Below, one piece after another: positions 28,219-36,338 of a stretch of DNA of 64,000 nt. Source of the stretch: Polaromonas eurypsychrophila (GTDB lineage Bacteria > Pseudomonadota > Gammaproteobacteria > Burkholderiales > Burkholderiaceae_C); assembly GCF_014641715.1 (NCBI RefSeq), contig NZ_BMIG01000007.1:124001-188000 (forward strand), written 5' to 3'. Numbering within the stretch: the stretch's first letter is position 1; every line of letters begins with the position of its first letter. The notes beneath the pieces were generated by a model. The model saw nothing but the letters and a program-made list of their open reading frames with translations. It had not been told where the DNA came from and did no database searches. Both the position numbers and the translations under genes were made by a program.

Positions 28219-29085
28219 TTAGCGTCCCGCCCCAAGCACCTGCACCCAATAAATCCCCGACTTGCTTTTGGTGTTCACCACAAACGCGGAACCCATTTCA
28301 ACAAAAGCCGGCGACATGATGTTGGCGCAGTGGCCGGGGCTGTTGAGCCAGCTTTGCACGGCCAGCTCGGGCGTCGCCTGGCCGGCAGCCAGGTTTTCAC
28401 CAATGCTGCGCCAGCGATAGCCGGCGCGGGTGACACGCACATCGACCGTGCTGCCGTCGCGGGCGGTGTGGTTGAAGTAGCTGTGCTGCGCCATGTCCGC
28501 GGCATGGCCCGCTGCAACTTCTGTGAGCAGGGACTGGTGCAGCAGGGGCGGCACGGCAACAAACAGATCCTTGCCGCAGTGCCTCGGCTGGGCGCGCGCG
28601 GCATTGACCAGTGCCAGGATGCGAGCCTCGACTTGCACGCCCTGCGCGGCGGCGGGCGCAACAAAGGGTTGGGCGACCACCACCCAGAGATGGTTGCTGC
28701 GCTGGTGAAAACCGGCTTCAGTCAAACGCGGGCGCAGCACCATCGCGCAGGACTTGCCCAGTGTGTTCGGCGTCAGTGCTGCGGACCCGATCCTTGTGCG
28801 CAAGTTGATCTGTGTGGCATGCACGGCGCGGTAGTTCGCGATTTTTAGGGCATCGTTGAGCTTGCTACCATCGGCCAGCAATGCCGCGACGCGCGACAGC
28901 ACTGCGTTTTCGCGCAGCGCCGGTGTTTGCGCCGGGCTTTCACCGCAGCCCTGCTGCCGGATGGCGTTGACCGCGCTCAGCAGCGTTGGGTGCTCCGGCT
29001 CCGGCTCGGGCGACTGCGCGTAAAGCTGTGTACTGATCGCCAGCATGCTGAAAGCGAGTAAAGCAGTCGCTAGACTCCTGGCCAT
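28219..29085 (-). CDS. Secreted CAP/SCP-domain protein
   Basis: A 288-residue exported protein from the ATG complementary to 29085 (MARSLATALLAFSMLA, cleavage near TQLYAQ); an ATG 11 codons upstream is possible. The C-terminal ~130 residues form a CAP (PR-1/SCP) domain: LALVNAARAQPRHCG, HAADMAQHSYFNHTA, GENLAAGQ, and WLNSPGHCANIM, with the His and Glu of the CAP cavity. The N-terminal ~120 residues appear to be a diverged second copy (LLSAVNAIRQQGC...). Periplasmic or secreted role unknown. Convergent with the Bug gene. Confidence 0.88.
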   Translation of the reverse strand: MARSLATALLAFSMLAISTQLYAQSPEPEPEHPTLLSAVNAIRQQGCGESPAQTPALRENAVLSRVAALLADGSKLNDALKIANYRAVHATQINLRTRIGSAALTPNTLGKSCAMVLRPRLTEAGFHQRSNHLWVVVAQPFVAPAAAQGVQVEARILALVNAARAQPRHCGKDLFVAVPPLLHQSLLTEVAAGHAADMAQHSYFNHTARDGSTVDVRVTRAGYRWRSIGENLAAGQATPELAVQSWLNSPGHCANIMSPAFVEMGSAFVVNTKSKSGIYWVQVLGAGR

Positions 29086-29189
29086 CTTGCTTGGGGTTAC
29101 CGACACCGGAAAGTTCATCCGTCATGATAGCCACGCGGGGTTGTTTTTGCTTGCGCTCAACCTGATCCCCCGGCGCTGCCAGGTTTCAA

Positions 29190-29252
29190 CTCGCTGCTTT
29201 TTTGATAGCTGTTTACGCGCACTGGATATGGGTCAGAGTCCTTTTTTGTTCT
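29190..29252 (+). repeat. Dispersed ~60-bp repeat, family 1, copy D
   Basis: Contains CGCTGCTTTTTTGATAGCTG, then ACGCGCACTGGATATGGGTC. The minus-strand AraC gene enters it from the right and takes its last residues and stop codon from it (stop at 29233-29235). Confidence 0.75.
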
Positions 29253-30141
29253 GGAAATAACTCGGCGACTGACCCATGGCGGCTTTGAACATCGCTGAAA
29301 ACGCGCTGTCACTGGCGTAGCCGCTGGCCGCCGCCACCTGGCTGACCGGCGTGCCGCGTGCCAGCAGCGGCAGCGCGTGCGCCAGGATGGCCTGCTGGCG
29401 CCATTGCTGGTAGCTGGTGCCGAGTTCGTCGCGGAACAAGCGCGCCATGGTGCGCTCGCTGGCGCCCATGTCGGCTGCCCACCCGGCCAGCGTGGCGCGC
29501 TCGGCTGGCGCGCGCAGTACGGCCTCGCACAGCGCGCGCAGGCGCTTGTCGCCGTGTTCTGCATGCGGCAGCGGCACGCCCAGCGGCTGGGTGTCCGCGT
29601 GGGTGATCTCGTCGATCAGCAGGGCGCTCAGCAGCGCTTCGCGTGCCTTGCTGAGCACGGGGCCACCCTGAGTTTTGCTGCCGGGCCGCCCCAAGGCAAA
29701 AGCGGCCCCCTCGGGGGGCAGCGAAGCGTGGGGGTTCATCTCCAGAGACAAAACCATTTCCCGCAGCAGCGGCGACACCACGATCACGCGGCAGCCCTGC
29801 CAGCCGGCGGGTGTGGCGTTGGCGTGGATGTAGAGCGTGCGGAACTCGGCCGTCTCCAGCACGTTGATGGCGTGTAACGCGCCGGGCGCGATCCACACCG
29901 CGCGTGAGGGCGGCACGATGTAGGTGACCTCGTCAGGCGTGGCGGCGGTCACCTGCACGATGCCACTGGCGCAGTAGGCCAGTTGCGCCCAGCCGTGGCG
30001 GTGCGGTTTGAAGTGAGTGTCCGCCGGCATGCTGCGGGCCCGCACCCGCACTGGTCGCGCCGGACTGGGCGTGAAGGCGTCAATGCCGTCGACCGAGATC
30101 AGGGCCGGACGTGCGGGGAGGGGGCTGGAAGGCCGTGGCAT
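29233..30141 (-). CDS. AraC-family transcriptional regulator
   Basis: A 302-residue regulator: an N-terminal cupin-like sensing domain (HFKPHRHGWAQLAYCASG near residues 42-60; PPSRAVWIAPGALHAI) and a C-terminal AraC double helix-turn-helix (ASERTMARLFRDELGTSY and SQVAAASGYASDSAFSAMFKAAMGQSP). It probably controls the divergent MFS gene; 73 bp separate the starts. Residues about 136-154 (HASLPPEGAAFALGRPGS) are encoded by a copy of the CCCCCTCGGGGGG repeat, an in-frame insert between the two domains. The last few residues and the stop come from repeat copy D. Both oddities leave the DNA-binding domain intact. Confidence 0.9.
   Translation of the reverse strand: MPRPSSPLPARPALISVDGIDAFTPSPARPVRVRARSMPADTHFKPHRHGWAQLAYCASGIVQVTAATPDEVTYIVPPSRAVWIAPGALHAINVLETAEFRTLYIHANATPAGWQGCRVIVVSPLLREMVLSLEMNPHASLPPEGAAFALGRPGSKTQGGPVLSKAREALLSALLIDEITHADTQPLGVPLPHAEHGDKRLRALCEAVLRAPAERATLAGWAADMGASERTMARLFRDELGTSYQQWRQQAILAHALPLLARGTPVSQVAAASGYASDSAFSAMFKAAMGQSPSYFQNKKGL
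29679..29736 (-). repeat. Family 2 (CCCCCTCGGGGGG) repeat inside the AraC gene
   Basis: GCCGGGCCGCCCCAAGGC, then GCGGCCCCCTCGGGGGGCAG and CGTGGGGG, matches the ~90-bp repeats at 41160 and 42968. It is read in-frame through the AraC gene. Confidence 0.8.
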
Positions 30142-30214
30142 GGTTGGCTGAAATTCGCTAAATAATGTCTTTTCGTCGCATTCAGGAATTCAGGCCCAAT
30201 ATTACGATAGCGCC

Positions 30215-31459
30215 ATGAGCATCACAAACACCCTGAATCCGCCGGCCCTCAACCCCGTCAGCCTGCGCCAGGACGCCGGCGTGATCGGCCTGGTTGGCCT
30301 GGCGCACATGATCAGCCACTTCAGCCAGTTGCTGCTGGCGCCGCTGTTTCCCTGGCTCAAGGACGAGTTCGGCGTGAGCTACGCGCAGCTTGGTTTTCTG
30401 ATGACCATTTTCTTCTTGGTGTCCTGCGCGGTGCAGGCGCTGTCTGGTTTTGTGGTGGACCGTTTCGGCCCCCGGCCGATTCTGTTCGCGGGGCTGAGTC
30501 TGCTGGGTCTGGCGGCATTTGGTTATGCGGTCAGCACCAGCTACTGGATGATGGCGGCCTTCGCCGTGGTGGCCGGCATAGGCAACGGCGTGTTCCACCC
30601 GGTGGACTACACCCTGATCAACCGCAAGGTCAGCGCGCCGCGCCTGGGCCATGCCTACAGCGTGCACGGCATCACCGGCAGCCTGGGCTGGGCGCTGGCG
30701 CCGGCGCTGGTGGTGACGCTCACCTTTGCGTATTCGTGGCGCGTGGCATTGATGGCCGCCGGCGCGCTGGCCTTTGGGGTGCTGGCCGTGCTGATGCTCA
30801 ACCGCGACAAGCTCACACTCGTGGTGGCGCCGCCGGTCAAAGGCGCGGCGGCGGCTGACGGCTCGCTGGACTTCCTGAAGATCCCGGCGGTGTGGATGTG
30901 CTTTGCATTTTTCTTCTGGTACGCGATTGTGCTGAGCGTGGTGCAGGCCTTTGCGCCGGAAGCCGCGCGCCAGTTGCATGACGTGCCGCTGGCGCTGGTG
31001 GCCATGTGCCTGACGATTTACATGGTGTGCAGCGCCGGTGGCATGGTGGCGGGCGGTTTTCTGGCCTCGGACCCGGCACGCTGCGAACGCATCGTCGGTG
31101 CCGGCTTTGGCATGGCAGCGGTCATCGCGCTGGTGCTGGCACTGGGGAGTTTCCCAGCCTGGGTGGTGCCGCTGCTGTTTGGTTTGATGGGTTTTTCGTC
31201 AGGCATCGCCGGGCCGTCGCGTGACCTGCTGGTCAAACGCTCGACGCCTGAAAATGCCACGGGCCGTGTTTACGGCGTGGTCTATGCGGGTCTGGACATC
31301 GGGCAGGCCGTGTCGCCGCTGGTCTTCGGCTTGATGATGGACCACCAGATGTATCGCGGCGTGTTGCTTGGGCTGGCGCTGATGCTCGGTGTGCTGATTG
31401 CCAGTGCGTTTAATGTGCGGCGGGTCAGGCGCGCCCCGCGGGACGAAGCATTGGCCTGA
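30215..31459 (+). CDS. Major facilitator superfamily transporter
   Basis: A 414-residue inner-membrane protein with 12 predicted helices. The loop after helix 2 reads GFVVDRFGPRPILF, the MFS motif A (D-R-x-G-R-R variant), and the sequence has FHPVDYTLINRKV in the N-half, typical of FSR/NreB-like and unclassified carriers of metabolites or drugs. Substrate unknown. It diverges from the AraC gene and is the most likely target of that regulator. Confidence 0.92.
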   Translation: MSITNTLNPPALNPVSLRQDAGVIGLVGLAHMISHFSQLLLAPLFPWLKDEFGVSYAQLGFLMTIFFLVSCAVQALSGFVVDRFGPRPILFAGLSLLGLAAFGYAVSTSYWMMAAFAVVAGIGNGVFHPVDYTLINRKVSAPRLGHAYSVHGITGSLGWALAPALVVTLTFAYSWRVALMAAGALAFGVLAVLMLNRDKLTLVVAPPVKGAAAADGSLDFLKIPAVWMCFAFFFWYAIVLSVVQAFAPEAARQLHDVPLALVAMCLTIYMVCSAGGMVAGGFLASDPARCERIVGAGFGMAAVIALVLALGSFPAWVVPLLFGLMGFSSGIAGPSRDLLVKRSTPENATGRVYGVVYAGLDIGQAVSPLVFGLMMDHQMYRGVLLGLALMLGVLIASAFNVRRVRRAPRDEALA

Positions 31460-31488
31460 CGAAAAGCAGAGTCGGTGCAGCGTTCACA

Positions 31489-32355
31489 CTAGCGGTGGAG
31501 ATTGAAAAAATCCACCATCCGGCGTGAAGAATCCCTGGTCGCCGGCTCGTTGTACAAATAAACATTGGTTTCGCCGGAGCCAGTGACGACGGAATAGTTG
31601 CCACGGTGGTTGGACTGGTCCCAAGCATGATGCACGCCCTCATACACATGCCACTCTACCGGCTTGCCCACTGCCTTCATTTCCTGCATGAGCGGAAAAC
31701 AATCCCCCGGATTGAATTCCTTGTCGTTGCCTGCCAACAGCATGAGCAACGGGCGATCAACGTCGGGCGCGAGATAGGTTATTCTTCTGCCGCCCGTTTT
31801 TATCAGGTAGGAGCAACCACCGTAGTTGGACACCAGAGCACGAAAGCGAAGTCCCGAACCAAAAAGTTGTGACGACTGCGGACTGGCAAGCATAGGCGCC
31901 ACGACGCCGCCCCATGAGTACCCGGAAAAGTAAATGCGACTCTTGTCAACGTCAGCAACGGTGGCAAGGGCGTCTAGCGCCTGGTAGGCGTCCCGGACGG
32001 TACCGTTCGAGGTGATCACTGTCTGTCCACGGCATTGGGGCAGGCCGCGCGGTCCGAAACTGTCCAGAATCATGACCGCAAAACCTGCGTCCAGCAGTTC
32101 GCGCGCGCGTTCTTTCAAGTGGGGCTCCTTGACGCCGCCGCAGGTGTGACCCAGCACCACGACAGGAAAAGGACCGGTGCCCCTGGGTTTGAAAAATCCG
32201 TTTGACAGGTTGCTGAAGATCCCCAACTCCTTGCCTTCCAGGCGTAACTCGAGTTTGGGCAAAGCGGGGGCGATGGCGGACAGGTACTGCGTCAGTTCCT
32301 GGCCATGAAGTGAGCCGGCGAAAAGAGCGGAAGTGATCCAAATCAGTTTTTTCAT
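31489..32355 (-). CDS. Exported dienelactone hydrolase-family protein
   Basis: A 288-residue alpha/beta hydrolase with a signal peptide (MKKLIWITSALFAGSLHG). VVVLGHTCGGVKEPHLKERA is the oxyanion region and MILDSFGPRG follows; the nucleophile elbow appears as YFSGYSWGGVVAP (G-x-S-x-G with Ser in GYSWGG), and the C-terminal VYEGVHHAWDQ supplies the histidine. It is probably a periplasmic esterase or lactonase. Convergent with the MFS gene, 29 bp between the stops. Confidence 0.87.
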   Translation of the reverse strand: MKKLIWITSALFAGSLHGQELTQYLSAIAPALPKLELRLEGKELGIFSNLSNGFFKPRGTGPFPVVVLGHTCGGVKEPHLKERARELLDAGFAVMILDSFGPRGLPQCRGQTVITSNGTVRDAYQALDALATVADVDKSRIYFSGYSWGGVVAPMLASPQSSQLFGSGLRFRALVSNYGGCSYLIKTGGRRITYLAPDVDRPLLMLLAGNDKEFNPGDCFPLMQEMKAVGKPVEWHVYEGVHHAWDQSNHRGNYSVVTGSGETNVYLYNEPATRDSSRRMVDFFNLHR

Positions 32356-32515
32356 GCATTCCCGTCATGCGTTCTTATAAAAGCCTGCGCGTGCGTCAGC
32401 GGTCACTCTGCGGCAGTGTGCCGTTGGGGCAAGCGGATAATTGCGCTCCAGGGAAGGCTTGTCAACGTGGTTTTCCCCGTCGATGCCCTTCATGTCCGAG
32501 CTACGCCTCAGTGCG

Positions 32516-32836
32516 CTAACGGAAGGAGCGGCTCAAAAACTTCGAACCCGCCAAGCCAAAGCGCCAGGGCGGGTCCACGGCTTTGGAAATTCCGATGCGC
32601 GGCCCGCTGACCACCCGCACACCTTCGGGATAAACGCAGGCACGGCCGGGCGGGCCGAACATGGCGGCGTTGGGCGGAGTCGGGCCGGCAAAGCTGTGCG
32701 AGGCCGGGTCTTCACGGTCATAGGCCTCGGTCTCGACGATGCGCCCACCCACGCCGTCCACCATTGGCATCGCTCCTATCAGACGCCGCGCGAGTTCGAG
32801 CGAGGAGGCCATGAAGTTGATGGAGGAGCTTCCCAT
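32516..32836 (-). pseudogene. Internally deleted 3-methyladenine DNA glycosylase remnant
   Basis: A 106-codon frame that matches the AAG/MPG family at both ends but not the middle. The N-part [20 protein letters not shown] and [18 protein letters not shown] includes the catalytic glutamate of [19 protein letters not shown] then jumps straight to [20 protein letters not shown] and [11 protein letters not shown], the family's C-terminus. Normal enzymes have about 200 residues, so 80-100 codons are missing after the VY motif, including the segment with the intercalating tyrosine and DNA-binding loop. The frame remains open, so a short protein might be made, but base-excision activity is unlikely. 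Confidence 0.82.
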
Positions 32837-32842
32837 ATATCT

Positions 32843-33745
32843 TCAGTCGGGTGGCGCCGCCGCGGCTTCGGGCAAACGCCGCTTTTCACTGACCAGCACA
32901 TACAGCCCGGAGCCGATCAGCAGCGCGATGCCGAACCAGGCCAGCGTGTTCGGCACCTCACCCCACACCGCGTAACCGAGCACCAGCGCAAACAGCAGAC
33001 CGCTGTAGCGAAAGGGCGCAATCAGTGTCATCTCGCCGTGGCGCATGCTGTTGATGATGAAGTAATAGCCGCCTGTGAGGAAGACCGAGGCCAGGCTCAA
33101 AAGCCCCAGCTCGAACAGGCCGAAAGGCTGCCAGCCCTGCAGCAGCGAGCCCAGGCCCGACACCACCGTGACCGCGACGGCGGTGGCCAGGGTGATCAGG
33201 ATGGACGGGACGCTGGCGTGAATGCGGCGCGTCATCAGGTCGCGCGCGGCATGAAACAGCGTGCCCAGCAAGCAGACCAGCGCCCAGGCGTTGAAACCTT
33301 CGGCGCGCGGCTGGATCACCAGCAACACACCGAGGAAGCCGAAACCGACCGCCAGCCAGCGCGCGCCGCGCACCCGCTCGGCCATGAAGAGTGCGGCAAA
33401 CATCGTCATGAACAGCGGCGCGGCCAGGTTGATGGCGGTGGCATTGCCAATCGGCAGGTGAAACAGTGAGCTGAGGTAAAGCAGGGAGGCGATGGCGTCG
33501 ACCAGCGCGCGGATCGCAACCCAGCCGCGCGTGGCTTCGCGCAGGCGAGGCGTGGCGCCCAGCGCGTGAGCAGCGACTAGCACCAGCAGCACCGACATAA
33601 AGCCGCGAATGAAGATCAGTTGTGCACTGGGCATGCTCTGGCTGGCGAATTTGACCAGCGCGTCGTTGGTGACGAAGCAGCCCATCGCACCCATCATGCA
33701 AAGGATGCCGCGCCGGTTGGCAGCGGCGGAAGCGCGCAGGGTCAT
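32843..33745 (-). CDS. DMT-superfamily (EamA) transporter
   Basis: A 300-residue membrane protein with ten predicted helices in two EamA repeats. The first begins LCMMGAMGCFVTNDALVKFA, with an internal RALVDAIASLLYLSSLFHLP; the second begins near LVCLLGTLFHAARDLMTRR. Such proteins export metabolites or amino acids; substrate unknown. It ends the minus-strand run AKR - DUF6064 - DMT, with 10 bp between the upstream stop and its start. Confidence 0.92.
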   Translation of the reverse strand: MTLRASAAANRRGILCMMGAMGCFVTNDALVKFASQSMPSAQLIFIRGFMSVLLVLVAAHALGATPRLREATRGWVAIRALVDAIASLLYLSSLFHLPIGNATAINLAAPLFMTMFAALFMAERVRGARWLAVGFGFLGVLLVIQPRAEGFNAWALVCLLGTLFHAARDLMTRRIHASVPSILITLATAVAVTVVSGLGSLLQGWQPFGLFELGLLSLASVFLTGGYYFIINSMRHGEMTLIAPFRYSGLLFALVLGYAVWGEVPNTLAWFGIALLIGSGLYVLVSEKRRLPEAAAAPPD

Positions 33746-33755
33746 GGTGAGGTGT

Positions 33756-34358
33756 TCAATTCAAAAAGGTCCATCCGGTCGCCGCGCCCAGCAGCAGGCA
33801 GAGCAGGGGAATGAGGAAAAGCAGAAAACGCCATGCATTTGAGGCCGGGAGCCCGGCGAGCAGCAGCAGGCCCAGTGTGAAAAGCGCGGTGGGCTCAGGC
33901 ACCATGCCGAAAACTTCGGCCTGCACCCCCGGCCGGCCAGCGGCCAAAGCAAGCAACGGATACAACAACCCGGCGATGGCCAGCAGCCAACCCATACCCT
34001 GCGAGGCTGCCAGCGGCGGCGCAGTTGCCTGCCTGTGCGCCAGGCCCGCGACCAGCAGCAACACCGCCTGCACGGCAAAGGCCACCGCCACATACTGCGC
34101 GGCCCAGTTGATGACGGCGTAACGCTCCCAGAGAAAAGCCCATCCCACCCACAACCAGACGGCGGAGAGTCCAAAAGCGCTCCAGCGAAAGGCGTGGGCG
34201 CGCCGGGCGGCAGCGAGCCAGAGCGCTGCCAGCCCGGCCACGAGCAACGGCAGGTGCAGCGGCCAGACGTCGCGGTTGTACAGCTCGATCATTCGCCAGT
34301 AAGTCCTGGGCGAAAACATCAGAAAATCCGACAGCGTGTAGGTCCACCACTCGAACAT
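33756..34358 (-). CDS. DUF6064-like integral membrane protein
   Basis: A 200-residue protein, MFEWWTYTLSDFLMFSPRTY at the start, with about six hydrophobic helices and little else. The FEWWTY-LSDFLMFSPRTYWR opening resembles the DUF6064 family (low-certainty recollection). Function unknown. The start is the ATG complementary to 34358, two bases after the aldo/keto reductase stop, so it is very likely translationally coupled to that gene. Longer frames upstream are read-through of the reductase. Confidence 0.8.
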   Translation of the reverse strand: MFEWWTYTLSDFLMFSPRTYWRMIELYNRDVWPLHLPLLVAGLAALWLAAARRAHAFRWSAFGLSAVWLWVGWAFLWERYAVINWAAQYVAVAFAVQAVLLLVAGLAHRQATAPPLAASQGMGWLLAIAGLLYPLLALAAGRPGVQAEVFGMVPEPTALFTLGLLLLAGLPASNAWRFLLFLIPLLCLLLGAATGWTFLN

Positions 34359-34360
34359 GG

Positions 34361-35263
34361 TCAGAGCTTTGCCACATCGTCGGCCATGCGGTGACGCAAG
34401 GCGGCGTCCGGCAAACGTCCACGCGCCGCGCCCATGTTCTCGCGCAGATGGGCGGCGTTGCTGGTGGCCGGGATGGCGCAAGTCACTGCCGGGTGCGAAA
34501 CGACAAACTTCAGCGCGACCTGCGCCCAGCCTGTGCAGTCAATCTCGGCCGCCCAGGCCGGCAGCGGGTGGCGCTGCAACTGACGCAGCAGCGCGCCTTC
34601 GCGGAAAGGCCGATTCACCAGCACGGCGATGCCGCGCTCGCGCGCCAGCGGCAGCAGGCGCTGCTCGGACTCGCGGTCCAGCAGGTTGTAGCTAAGCTGC
34701 ACGAAGTCGATGCGCTGGTTGCGCATCAGCTGCTCGAATTCGCTGTGGCGCCGTCCTTCGGAGGTGGTGATACCGACATAACGTAACTGGCCTGCGGCTT
34801 TCATGGCCTGCAGCAGCGGCAATTGTTTCTCCCAGGCTAGCAGGTTGTGGACCTGCAGCAGGTCGAAACGCGGCATCTGCCAGAGCTTGCGCGAGCTCTC
34901 GATCTGGGCGGCGCCGTCCGAGGAGGTCCAGACTTTTTCTGCAGAAAATACTCTGGACTGCGCCTGCAGTTTCTGCAGGCCCTCGCCGATCACGCCTTGG
35001 GACGAGCCATACATTGGCGAAGAATCGATCAGCTTACCGCCGGCCGCAAGGAACTGCCGAATGACTTCAGCGCTCTGCGCGCGTGCCGCCGCGTCATTGC
35101 CGACGTTGAAGGTGATCCAGGTCCCAAGGCCGACCACCGGGATCTGCTCGCCTGACGATGGGATGGGCTTGGACAGGACTTGTGGCAGGGCAGGGGTTTG
35201 TGCCAGCGCGCTCGCCGCACCCATCGCGGGAACAAGCTGCAGCAGAAGGTCACGGCGTTTCAT
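34361..35263 (-). CDS. Exported aldo/keto reductase (Tat-type signal)
   Basis: A 300-residue AKR with an N-terminal MKRRDLLLQLVPAMGAASA stretch that looks like a twin-arginine (Tat) signal, suggesting export in folded, cofactor-loaded form. The barrel has GLGTWITFN, DSSPMYGSSQGVIGEGL (catalytic Asp/Tyr region), VWTSSDGAAQ, and later LSYNLLDRESEQRLLPLARE and VVSHPAVTCAIPATSNAAH for NADPH binding. Substrate unknown. The ATG complementary to 35263 is preferred over one three codons earlier. First gene of a three-gene run with the DUF6064-like and DMT genes. Confidence 0.9.
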   Translation of the reverse strand: MKRRDLLLQLVPAMGAASALAQTPALPQVLSKPIPSSGEQIPVVGLGTWITFNVGNDAAARAQSAEVIRQFLAAGGKLIDSSPMYGSSQGVIGEGLQKLQAQSRVFSAEKVWTSSDGAAQIESSRKLWQMPRFDLLQVHNLLAWEKQLPLLQAMKAAGQLRYVGITTSEGRRHSEFEQLMRNQRIDFVQLSYNLLDRESEQRLLPLARERGIAVLVNRPFREGALLRQLQRHPLPAWAAEIDCTGWAQVALKFVVSHPAVTCAIPATSNAAHLRENMGAARGRLPDAALRHRMADDVAKL

Positions 35264-35365
35264 GGGGGGCATCTCGCATCAATCGAGTGAGCAGGCCCCA
35301 GACCGTATCACAGGGGCGACAGATGCAGAAGGGAAAATGTACAAGCCCTGCACGGATGCCGGGGT

Positions 35366-36244
35366 TCACACGGCGCTGCGGTGTCTGGCGATGCAGGTGT
35401 CCAGTACCTCAGCCGATTGGCGCTGCCACCAGTTGCCCGACGAGAAAATCTCGACCTCGCTGTAGCCGGCAAAACCCTGGGCTTCGACCCAGCCGCGTAT
35501 GCGGGGGATGTCGATCACGCCGTCACCCATCATGCCGCGGTCTTCCAGCAGGTGCGTGGTGGGTAGCATCCAGTCGCAGACATGGAAGGCCAGCAGACGT
35601 TCCTTGCCAGCGCGCTGGATCTGCGCTTCAAGCTTGGGGTCCCACCAGACGTGGTACACGTCCACTGCCACGCCCAACGCACCCGTCTTGCCCGGATCGA
35701 GTGCGTCGCAGACGTCGAGCGCCTGCTCCATGGTGTTGATGCAGGCGCGGTCGGCGGCGTACATCGGATGCAGTGGTTCGATGGCCAGCGGCATCTTGTT
35801 GGTTATGGCGTACTCCAGCAGTTCGGAAATGCCGTCGCTGACCTGGTTGCGCGACAAGGCGAGGTCCTTGTGAGCGGCCTGGCCGGCCAGTGCGCCGGGC
35901 AGCGCGCCGACCACCAGCACCAGACAGGCGGCATGGAGCTCACAGGCTTCGTCCACCGCGCGGCGGTTGTCGTCACGCGCAGCTTTTAGGCCGGCAGTAT
36001 CAAGAGCCGGGAACATGCCGCCGCGGCAATAACCCGACAGCTCCAGGCCGTGCTTTTTGACGAGTTTCGAAATGGCTGGCAGGCCGGCGGCTGCCACCTG
36101 GTCGCGCCAGGGCGAGATCGCCCGGATGTCACGCTTCACGCAGGCTTCGATGATGTCGGTCAGCGGCTGCTCGACACCGTGGCTTTTGCGCACGGTTGCG
36201 GTGTTGATGGAAAGCCAGCGGTGGTCGGTGGTGAAGTCGCGCAT
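35366..36244 (-). CDS. Sugar phosphate isomerase/epimerase-like TIM-barrel protein
   Basis: A 292-residue AP-endonuclease-2/xylose-isomerase-like barrel. Metal-site candidates are the Glu in PLAIEPLHPMYA, Asp/His in VAVDVYHVWWDP, the His in LAFHVCDW and the Glu in YSEVEIFSSGNWW. Members isomerise or epimerise sugars or sugar acids. It is the last gene of a minus-strand cluster (Bug receptor, Gfo/Idh/MocA, DUF993, this gene). The intergenic space before it holds a ~75-bp repeat, so it may be less tightly coupled. Confidence 0.9.
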   Translation of the reverse strand: MRDFTTDHRWLSINTATVRKSHGVEQPLTDIIEACVKRDIRAISPWRDQVAAAGLPAISKLVKKHGLELSGYCRGGMFPALDTAGLKAARDDNRRAVDEACELHAACLVLVVGALPGALAGQAAHKDLALSRNQVSDGISELLEYAITNKMPLAIEPLHPMYAADRACINTMEQALDVCDALDPGKTGALGVAVDVYHVWWDPKLEAQIQRAGKERLLAFHVCDWMLPTTHLLEDRGMMGDGVIDIPRIRGWVEAQGFAGYSEVEIFSSGNWWQRQSAEVLDTCIARHRSAV

Positions 36245-36252
36245 ATCAGAGT

Positions 36253-36328
36253 CCTGTCATGCCGGACTCGATCCGGCATCCATGTTGGCGCGCCTGGATG
36301 GATCCCGGGTCAGGCCCGGGACGACAGG
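36253..36328. repeat. ~75-bp palindromic repeat between isomerase and DUF993 genes
   Basis: The unit begins CCTGTCATGCCGGACTCG and ends CCCGGGACGACAGG, so the two ends are inverted repeats; internal ATCCGGCATCC and GGATCCCGGGTC add further symmetry. This element type is common in intergenic DNA of many proteobacteria. Confidence 0.8.
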
Positions 36329-36338
36329 CACGGCGGGT

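Noticed and set aside
31494-31516. GGTGGA...TCCACC hairpin as terminator
   Set aside because: It lies inside the last codons of the dienelactone hydrolase-like gene and has no T-run after the stem in either transcription direction.
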